A stretch of DNA of 64,000 nucleotides from Ktedonobacteria bacterium (GTDB lineage: Bacteria > Chloroflexota > Ktedonobacteria > Ktedonobacterales > JACDGC01), in NCBI GenBank assembly GCA_027459785.1, contig DAIDGU010000057.1, positions 98,150-162,149 on the forward strand, read 5' to 3'. Below, one piece after another: positions 58,741 through 64,000 of the stretch. How positions within the stretch are numbered: the stretch's first letter is position 1; each line of letters starts with the position of its first letter. The notes under the pieces are model-generated. The model saw only the letters and a list, made by a program, of their open reading frames with translations, was not told the DNA's origin and searched no databases. Position numbers and translations under genes: made by a program.

Positions 58741-59529
58741 ATGTCGTCTATCCGTCGCCGCCCCAAAACCCCCTGGCTCAGGCACCTTGCCGTGCTGGGC
58801 GCGGTCATCGTTATTATCGGTGCCGTCTTGCTGGGCGTCGCTAAATCCACGCCGGTGAGCGTCACGCCGACGGGCAACAGCACCTTCGCGGCCCTCAACG
58901 TCGCCGCAACCTACGCGGCGCACTGCCAGGCCGGCAAGCCCTTTCAGGTGCAGCAGGGCGATACATTGGCGAAGATCGCCGCGCGTTTGGGCGTTTCCGT
59001 GACGGACCTGGCGAAGACGAACGGCTTGACCACCAAAGATGCCCTCATCCCCGGCCAGGTGTTGTGTCCGCCCGTCCCCAACGCGGTCGCGCCTGTCATC
59101 GTCAACGTCGGCACGGGCAATCTGGAACTGTGCCAATCGACGGACTACTGGCTGCCGGTGATTTCACAATGGGCTGTGCCGCCGGGCTGTTACGGCCTGA
59201 TCTATAGCCCCAACCAGGCTAATTATCCCTATCGGCCATCGTGGGGCTGGTGCAACTGGTGGCCGGAAGAGATGCATCCCAATCTGCCGGGCGACAGCGC
59301 ATTGCAACTGCCACGCCATCGCACGCCCGTCGTCGGTGCCGTCGTCTGGTTGGACCCTAATGAGCAGGGTGCGAGTTCCGACGGCCACTGGGCGCAGTTG
59401 GTGGCGATCAACCCCGACGGCTATTGGCTGCTGATCAGCGAGATGAATGACAACTGGCGCGGTGCTGGCTGGGGCCGCGTCAACTATCGCTATATCCATG
59501 TCAGTTCCGGCGTCTGGTTCCTCTACTAG
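58741..59529 (+). CDS. LysM-CHAP cell wall protein
   Basis: A 262-residue extracytoplasmic protein. An N-terminal transmembrane anchor (VLGAVIVIIGAVLLGVA, residues 18-36) is followed by one LysM domain (residues about 68-112: FQVQQGDTLAKIAARLGVSVTDLAKTN), which binds peptidoglycan, and a C-terminal CHAP-type peptidase (about 165-262). The CHAP cysteine lies in WGWCNWW and the histidine in GHWAQLVAIN. It may cut peptide stems of peptidoglycan; the weaker Asn/Glu position is in ISEMND. AAAGGA precedes the ATG. Confidence 0.85.
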   Translation: MSSIRRRPKTPWLRHLAVLGAVIVIIGAVLLGVAKSTPVSVTPTGNSTFAALNVAATYAAHCQAGKPFQVQQGDTLAKIAARLGVSVTDLAKTNGLTTKDALIPGQVLCPPVPNAVAPVIVNVGTGNLELCQSTDYWLPVISQWAVPPGCYGLIYSPNQANYPYRPSWGWCNWWPEEMHPNLPGDSALQLPRHRTPVVGAVVWLDPNEQGASSDGHWAQLVAINPDGYWLLISEMNDNWRGAGWGRVNYRYIHVSSGVWFLY

Positions 59530-59618
59530 CCACACGGTGCGCTGCCCCTGTGCTCTGCCTGATTGGCAACACATGGGCAGTGGCTTTATTCCCGGCATGC
59601 CGCTGGCGAGAAATTATA

Positions 59619-59972
59619 TTAATCTCCCTCCTTCTCAATGGCGATGTGGTCGCCGACGGTGGTGGCCGTGGCGGCGAGCGTGCCGGCGGGCAATTCGATG
59701 ATGCACTCCGTGGCGGGATCGAGCGGGCCGACGCGCCAGGGAGCCAGCGCGGGGATGGCGCGCACAACCCTCCCGGCCCCATCCAGATAGAGCGCGTCGA
59801 TGGCGAAGCGCATGCCGAACATGTGGATGCCGGAGCAGCCCTGCATGATGAGCGCCTGCCCGGCGGGGAAGTCGCGGCGACCGAGCAAGCCGATGAAGCG
59901 GGCGAGGGGATTATCCGCCTGACGCGCTACCGTGGCGAGCGTGTGGGCGCGGGTGGTATTGATGATGTGCAT
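59619..59972 (-). CDS. DUF192 family protein
   Basis: A 117-residue DUF192 protein: TRAHTLATVARQADNPLARFIGLLGRRDFPAGQALIM, then GIHMFGMRFAIDALYLDGAGRVV and ELPAGTLAAT, following the family order. No signal peptide. Function is unknown. The frame is open to 60089, but homology begins at MHIINTTRAH, so I use 59972. Confidence 0.85.
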   Translation of the reverse strand: MHIINTTRAHTLATVARQADNPLARFIGLLGRRDFPAGQALIMQGCSGIHMFGMRFAIDALYLDGAGRVVRAIPALAPWRVGPLDPATECIIELPAGTLAATATTVGDHIAIEKEGD

Positions 59973-60312
59973 GGGGTGAGCGAGCGTCCTTTCTCCGATC
60001 TCCCCGCCCTGCCTCGCATGCCGCATGCCAGCCCATCTTGCCGCATCTCCATACCACGTAGACCAGGACAACCATGGGGTTCGCCCCAAGGCGCGGTTAC
60101 ACCTGCCCGCGTCTCCTAGCCATCATGCATGGGACATTTGGTGGATGGAACAGGGCCGTTGTTGCATGGCTTTCGTCATCCCTGTATACTGGCAATGCCA
60201 TGTCAGCGCTACGCTGGCTTCGCTTGTTTGGTTCAGGTGCGCCGCCCCACGGAGGGATCAGCGTGTGGCTGGCTGAACCGGCACGGCGCGGCTGATCGAG
60301 CGGGCGCGAGCG
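59973..60312. other. Intergenic region with the promoter of the SprT-like gene
   Basis: 340 bases between divergent genes. Contains the promoter at 60162-60190 and no gene I can support; the small frames here have no family resemblance and no good ribosome sites. Confidence 0.4.
60162..60190 (+). promoter_or_regulatory. Promoter for the SprT-like gene
   Basis: TTGCAT, 17 bases, TATACT. Start near 60197. Confidence 0.6.
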
Positions 60313-61179
60313 ATGAAGGGAGGAAGATGGCTGGACCAGAGCGCGGTGCGCCGTGGCGGCCATCAGGCACAGGCAATGCAGAAAAACGACAAACGTGGCG
60401 CGCGGCAGATTATTTCCGAACCACCCTCAACACGCGCGTTACCCCTGCTTCATGCCAATGAGGCGGTACGTCATTGGTTGGATCATTATTGGACCAAGTT
60501 GAAGCTGCCCGCGCAGGAACGTCTGCGCGTGGCCATCACGCAAGATCGCGCGGAGTTCGCCCGCTGGACGGGACGCCGGCTGAATCCGCTGGCCTTGGGC
60601 TGCTATTGTTACTTGCCCGGCGCGCAGGATGATGCGCAGGCACAGGTGACGCTGGCTCATACGGCGGGCGACAGCACCACGACCTTGGCCGAGCACCCGG
60701 TCATCGCGCAATTATCGCTTTTCAACCAAGAGCCGGCCCCATCTGCCAGGCCGCTCCCCATCACCGTGCCTCGCCATCGTCACCTCATCTTCATCGAACC
60801 AGACCTGTTGCCGTTGGGAACGGAAGTCACCGTCGCGCACGAACTGATTCATCTGGCGGACCGTGTGCGCGGGCGTCCGCGCCGCCACCACTGCCACGGC
60901 TACGACGCCATTGCCGCCGACGAAGCCGCCATCACCGGGCGCGATCCCGAATTGTTGCGCCAACTGTTGCGCGACGAAACCGAACGACGCGAAGCCGCGC
61001 TGCGCGAGGCACGCCCTTTTAAATATCTCTATGTCTGCCCACAGTGCGGCAAGGAATATCCGCGCGTGCGGCGCTATCCGCGCCCTGTGTCGTGTGGTGC
61101 CTGCGACCGCGCCTATAACCCGAAGTACCTGCTGGTGCTGAAGGAAGCGCATGACGCCGAACCAGCAACGCTGGTGTGA
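60313..61179 (+). CDS. SprT-like zinc metalloprotease
   Basis: A 288-residue protein. The HExxH zinc site is VTVAHELIHLADRV near residue 180, with a further histidine-rich stretch RRHHCHGYDAIAADE giving the third ligand. A C-terminal zinc ribbon, YVCPQCGKEYPRVRRYPRPVSCGAC, holds two CxxC knuckles and ends RAYNPKYLLVL. This is the SprT arrangement (protease plus zinc ribbon); in eukaryotes the relative SPRTN digests DNA-protein crosslinks. Two starts are possible, 60313 and an internal ATG at 60376, where clearer sequence begins; neither has a strong ribosome site. Confidence 0.8.
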   Translation: MKGGRWLDQSAVRRGGHQAQAMQKNDKRGARQIISEPPSTRALPLLHANEAVRHWLDHYWTKLKLPAQERLRVAITQDRAEFARWTGRRLNPLALGCYCYLPGAQDDAQAQVTLAHTAGDSTTTLAEHPVIAQLSLFNQEPAPSARPLPITVPRHRHLIFIEPDLLPLGTEVTVAHELIHLADRVRGRPRRHHCHGYDAIAADEAAITGRDPELLRQLLRDETERREAALREARPFKYLYVCPQCGKEYPRVRRYPRPVSCGACDRAYNPKYLLVLKEAHDAEPATLV

Positions 61180-61336
61180 ACCTACGGACTCATCTCATCA
61201 GGCGGGCAGTGATGTCCGCCGCTTTTTTTGTCCCTCCGCTGCGCGCAAATGACGATCCTCCTGAGCAATTTGGCACAGAATGTGGCATACTGCTTATGCC
61301 TGTCGCCCTGTTGCAGCCCTAAAAGGAGGCCGTTCT

Positions 61337-62251
61337 ATGACCAGTGCGCCCCAACCGCCGACCACTCCGCTCGACGCCCCCGCGCAGGATTACGCCGAGG
61401 CGCTGGCCCAGTTCGCCGCGCTACAAGCGCGCGATGGCGAGGACGTGAACCCGCTGTGCCGCTCGCAACTGCTCACCCACGGCCAGCGCGCCGCCCGCGC
61501 CATCGTGCTGATCCACGGTATGACGAATTGCCCGCAGCAGTTCGTGCAATTCGCGCCACTGCTCTTCGAGCGCGGCTACAACGTCCTCATCCCGCGCATG
61601 CCGCACAACGGGCTGCTGGACCGCAACACCACGGCGCTGCGCCAGACGACAGCGGAGGGGCTGGCTCACTTTGGCACGCAGGTGAGCAACATCGCAAATG
61701 GCCTGGGCGAGCGCGTCGTCGTCATGGGGATCTCCGCCGGCGGCAACGTGGCGGGGTGGGTGGCACAGTTCGTGCCTACCGTGGATACGGCCATCCTGAT
61801 CGCGCCGTCATTCGGCATCGTGCCGCCCCTGCGCGTCGGCAACGCCACGGCGAATCGGCTGGCGGGCGGCCTCTTGCGCCTGCTGCCCAACATCATGACG
61901 CAACGCATCCGACCTTTCACGGAGGGACCGCCACAGGGCTATTTTGGCTTCGCCTCGAAGGGGTTGGCGGCGATGCTCTTGTTGGGCGACGAGGTGCAGC
62001 GCGCCGCGCGTACCACGAAGCCGGCGGCGCGGCAGATCTTGCTGATCATCAATGCCGCCGATCCCGCGGTCAATAATCCGCTGACCCAGACGGTTGCCAG
62101 GCACTGGGAAAACCACGGCGGGCAGGTCACGACCTATACCTTCAGCGCCGACCGCAAGCTCATCCACGACATCATCGATCCGCAGCAACCGCAGCAACAA
62201 GTCGCCGAGGTCTACCCGATTCTCCTCGATCTGATCGACAAGCTCGGATAG
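61337..62251 (+). CDS. Alpha/beta hydrolase (esterase-lipase-like)
   Basis: A 304-residue hydrolase without signal peptide. Oxyanion-hole region IVLIHGMTNCPQQF, then the nucleophile elbow VMGISAGGNVAGW (G-x-S-x-G with Ser), and the late ADRKLIHDIIDP with the catalytic His. Asp lies in NAADPAVNN. It resembles the carboxylesterase / lysophospholipase group. AAAAGGAGG precedes the ATG at 61337; an ATG at 61280 also exists in frame but has no ribosome site. The MBL-fold gene follows after 12 bases. Confidence 0.87.
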   Translation: MTSAPQPPTTPLDAPAQDYAEALAQFAALQARDGEDVNPLCRSQLLTHGQRAARAIVLIHGMTNCPQQFVQFAPLLFERGYNVLIPRMPHNGLLDRNTTALRQTTAEGLAHFGTQVSNIANGLGERVVVMGISAGGNVAGWVAQFVPTVDTAILIAPSFGIVPPLRVGNATANRLAGGLLRLLPNIMTQRIRPFTEGPPQGYFGFASKGLAAMLLLGDEVQRAARTTKPAARQILLIINAADPAVNNPLTQTVARHWENHGGQVTTYTFSADRKLIHDIIDPQQPQQQVAEVYPILLDLIDKLG

Positions 62252-62263
62252 CTCAATTCGCAG

Positions 62264-63310
62264 GTGAAAGACTGCGGCGGCGATGGTGCGCTGAGCGCAT
62301 GCGATGTTCGTGCGCCGGAGAAAGCCTTGAATACTTTGCCACCCTGGTTCCATCCGTTCCAGCGACCGTTTCCCAGCGCGAACATGGTTGCCATCGACGG
62401 CGCACGCCCGCTGCTGATCGATACCGGTTATGGCAGCGACGCGGCGGCGACCGAAGGCTTGCTGCGTTCGGTCGGCATGCCACCAGAACGGCTGGCGCTC
62501 GTCGCCAATACACACTATCATTGCGACCACGTGGGCGGCAACGCCGAACTGCAAGAACGCTATGGGCTGCCCATCGCGGCGCACGCCGGCGACGCGGCGC
62601 TGGTCAACCGGCGCGATCACGAGGTCGGGGCCGCCGTCTGGCTGGATCAGCCCATCGAGCCGTATACTGTCGCTCGCGCCCTGCACGACGGCGATGTGAT
62701 CACCACCGGCACGACGACGGTGCGCGTCATCGCCACGCCCGGCCACACGCTGGGGCATCTCGCGTTCTATCTGCCGGATGAGCAAATTTTGATCTGTGGC
62801 GACGCGGTGCATGGGGATGATGTCGCCTGGCTGAATCCCTTCCGCGAGGGCGTGGGAGCCATTGACCGCGTGCTGGCCTCGCTGGACCGCCTGGCGGCGT
62901 TACCGGTGCGCTGGGCGATCTCCGGCCACGGCGCCCCCTTCACCGACGTAGCGGGTGCCATCGCCCGCGCCCAAGCGCGCTACCACGCCTGGCTGGCCCA
63001 GCCGGCCAAGCTCGCCTGGCACGCCTGCAAACGCATCTTCACCTATGCCCTGATGATCCACGGCGGCATGCACACCCAGGCTATCGCGCCTTATTTGCTA
63101 CGCTGTGGCTGGTACCAGGATTATTGCCGCACGTATTTTCATAGCGATCCCAGCGCCTTCGTGCCGCCGCTGCTCGCCGAACTCCTGCGCGCCCGCGCCG
63201 CCCGCTGGGAGGCCGACACACTGGTGGCCGTCACGCCCTACACCGTGCCAGCGCCCGGCTGGTGCCAGCGGCCCAGCACGCCCGCCGCCTGGCCACCCGC
63301 GCACTCTTGA
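62264..63310 (+). CDS. Metallo-beta-lactamase-fold hydrolase
   Basis: A 348-residue member of the MBL superfamily. Metal ligands are in NTHYHCDHVGG (HxHxDH, around residue 85), the His of TPGHTLGHL, the Asp of CGDAVHGDD and the His of SGHGAPF. A C-terminal helical extension (about residues 235-348) is longer than in simple MBL proteins, as in MBL proteins with a DUF4084- or AcpA-like tail. The GTG at 62264 has no clear ribosome site, so it may be translated by read-on from the hydrolase. Substrate unknown. Confidence 0.85.
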   Translation: MKDCGGDGALSACDVRAPEKALNTLPPWFHPFQRPFPSANMVAIDGARPLLIDTGYGSDAAATEGLLRSVGMPPERLALVANTHYHCDHVGGNAELQERYGLPIAAHAGDAALVNRRDHEVGAAVWLDQPIEPYTVARALHDGDVITTGTTTVRVIATPGHTLGHLAFYLPDEQILICGDAVHGDDVAWLNPFREGVGAIDRVLASLDRLAALPVRWAISGHGAPFTDVAGAIARAQARYHAWLAQPAKLAWHACKRIFTYALMIHGGMHTQAIAPYLLRCGWYQDYCRTYFHSDPSAFVPPLLAELLRARAARWEADTLVAVTPYTVPAPGWCQRPSTPAAWPPAHS

Positions 63311-63336
63311 CAAAACTCATGGCGTTAGTATATAAA
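63307..63336 (+). promoter_or_regulatory. Promoter for the last MBL gene
   Basis: TTGACA, 18 bases, TATAAA (or 16 bases to TATATA). It lies inside an AT-rich patch of overlapping inverted repeats. Confidence 0.65.
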
Positions 63337-63352
63337 CTAATAGAATTAGTTT
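63334..63352. promoter_or_regulatory. Candidate operator palindrome AAACTAAT
   Basis: AAACTAAT-AGA-ATTAGTTT, a perfect 8-bp inverted repeat, overlapped by a second one, TTAG (63325) and CTAA (63337-63340). It covers the -10 and transcription start, a classic repressor position, as used by MarR- or TetR-type regulators. No regulator gene is in view. Confidence 0.55.
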
Positions 63353-63388
63353 TTGTCGCGCCTGATTGGCGCGAAGAGAGAAGCGACC

Positions 63389-64000
63389 ATGCGCATCAAC
63401 CAGGTTAGCGACCATACTACCCAACTCACGCGTTCTGCCGTCCTCTTTCCCGTGAATTGCTATCTGGTACGGGAAGACGATGGCTACACGCTCATCGACA
63501 CTGGCATGCCGGGCGGCGCGGCGGCCTACATCGCTGCCGCTACGCGGCTGGGTGCTGGTATTACGCGCATCGCGCTCACCCATGGCCACTTAGACCACAT
63601 CGGTTCGCTGGCGGCCCTGCACACTGCGCTGCCAGATGTGCCGATCCTCATCGCCGCGCGCGAGGCACGTATCCTTGATGGCGACCACACTTTGGCAACT
63701 GGCGAGGCACAGGGGCCGATCCGCGGCAGCTATCCCCAGGGGGCGACGCGCCCGACGCAGACGCTTCAGCCGGGCGAACGGGTGGGATCGTTGGAGGTCA
63801 TCGCCGCGCCTGGCCATACCCCCGGTCATATCGCGTTCTTTGATCCGCGTGACGGCATGTTGATCGCCGGGGATGCCTTCAGCACCTATACCGGCAGCGC
63901 CGTGGCGGGCATAGCGCGCCCGCTCTTCCCGTTCCTCAAGATGGGAACATGGGATCTGCCGACCGCGCTCGCCACGGCGCACCATTTGCGCGAGCGCCAG
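63389..64000 (+). CDS. Metallo-beta-lactamase-fold protein, 3' truncated by window edge
   Basis: At least 204 residues of an MBL-fold protein running off the right edge. Ligand motif THGHLDHIGS (HxHxDH), then APGHTPGHIAFF and AGDAF. The N-terminal VNCYLVREDDGYTLIDTG is typical of the glyoxalase II-like / quorum-lactonase-like group. It has its own promoter (63307) and overlapping palindromes, so it is separately regulated from the MBL gene before it. Substrate unknown. Confidence 0.85.
   Translation, partial: MRINQVSDHTTQLTRSAVLFPVNCYLVREDDGYTLIDTGMPGGAAAYIAAATRLGAGITRIALTHGHLDHIGSLAALHTALPDVPILIAAREARILDGDHTLATGEAQGPIRGSYPQGATRPTQTLQPGERVGSLEVIAAPGHTPGHIAFFDPRDGMLIAGDAFSTYTGSAVAGIARPLFPFLKMGTWDLPTALATAHHLRERQ

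Noticed and set aside
60025-60461. Small plus-strand frames between the DUF192 and SprT-like genes
   Set aside because: They overlap the promoter or run out of frame into the SprT-like gene and resemble nothing.

Overview
This 64 kb window is GC-rich bacterial chromosome, packed with housekeeping genes and with no insertion sequence, CRISPR array, tRNA or 16S/23S rRNA gene that I could recognise. The best guess for the host is a member of the Chloroflexota. The reasons are PTATP-type threonine/proline linkers, an XPB-type helicase, a very long coiled-coil insertion in RpoC, an LLM/F420-type oxidoreductase, and a type VII-like secretion locus outside Firmicutes and Actinobacteria. This is inferred from family knowledge; no marker was searched and no class is assigned.

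Layout. Positions 1-959 hold the tail of an unknown gene and rsmG. Positions 1032-5383 (minus) are a TgpA-like / MoxR / DUF58 operon whose transglutaminase-like protein has apparently lost its catalytic residues. A secreted DUF2690-like protein (minus) lies divergent from a vWA-kinase pair (6940-8622). Positions 8634-19033 form the accessory centrepiece, a minimal type VII (WXG100/EccC)-like locus. It holds a 1358-residue effector with a papain-fold domain and a putative PD-(D/E)XK tip, a candidate immunity gene coupled to it, two small WXG100-like helical proteins, an Imm35-like immunity gene, a three-ATPase EccC/EssC translocase and a YukD-like ubiquitin-fold protein. I see no EccB, EccD, EccE, EssA, EssB or mycosin gene nearby.

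Positions 19188-26943 carry a hydrolase with a missing nucleophile, the XPB-like helicase, a methyltransferase, rsgA, a basic unknown protein, a GAF-PAS-cyclase and a DUF1059 protein. Positions 27122-35583 are rpoB-rpoC with two good promoters, a structured leader of about 540 nt and a strong terminator. Positions 35682-51832 hold a secreted C39-like peptidase homologue and partner, yggT, an LLM oxidoreductase, purA, a DAO-type oxidoreductase, a GH31 glycosidase (minus), a response regulator (minus), aspS (minus), a ZIP transporter and a sigma-70 factor.

Positions 51827-58058 hold a YCF48/BNR-like membrane protein, then a cation-exchanger / OmpR-type regulator / histidine kinase operon followed by a second kinase; both kinase-containing units are preceded by 11-bp-spaced TCTTA repeats. 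RNase P RNA (58194-58564) follows. The end of the window has a LysM-CHAP protein, a DUF192 protein, a SprT-like metalloprotease, an alpha/beta hydrolase and two metallo-beta-lactamase-fold proteins, the last cut by the window edge. Several small hairpin-forming repeat families recur between genes throughout.
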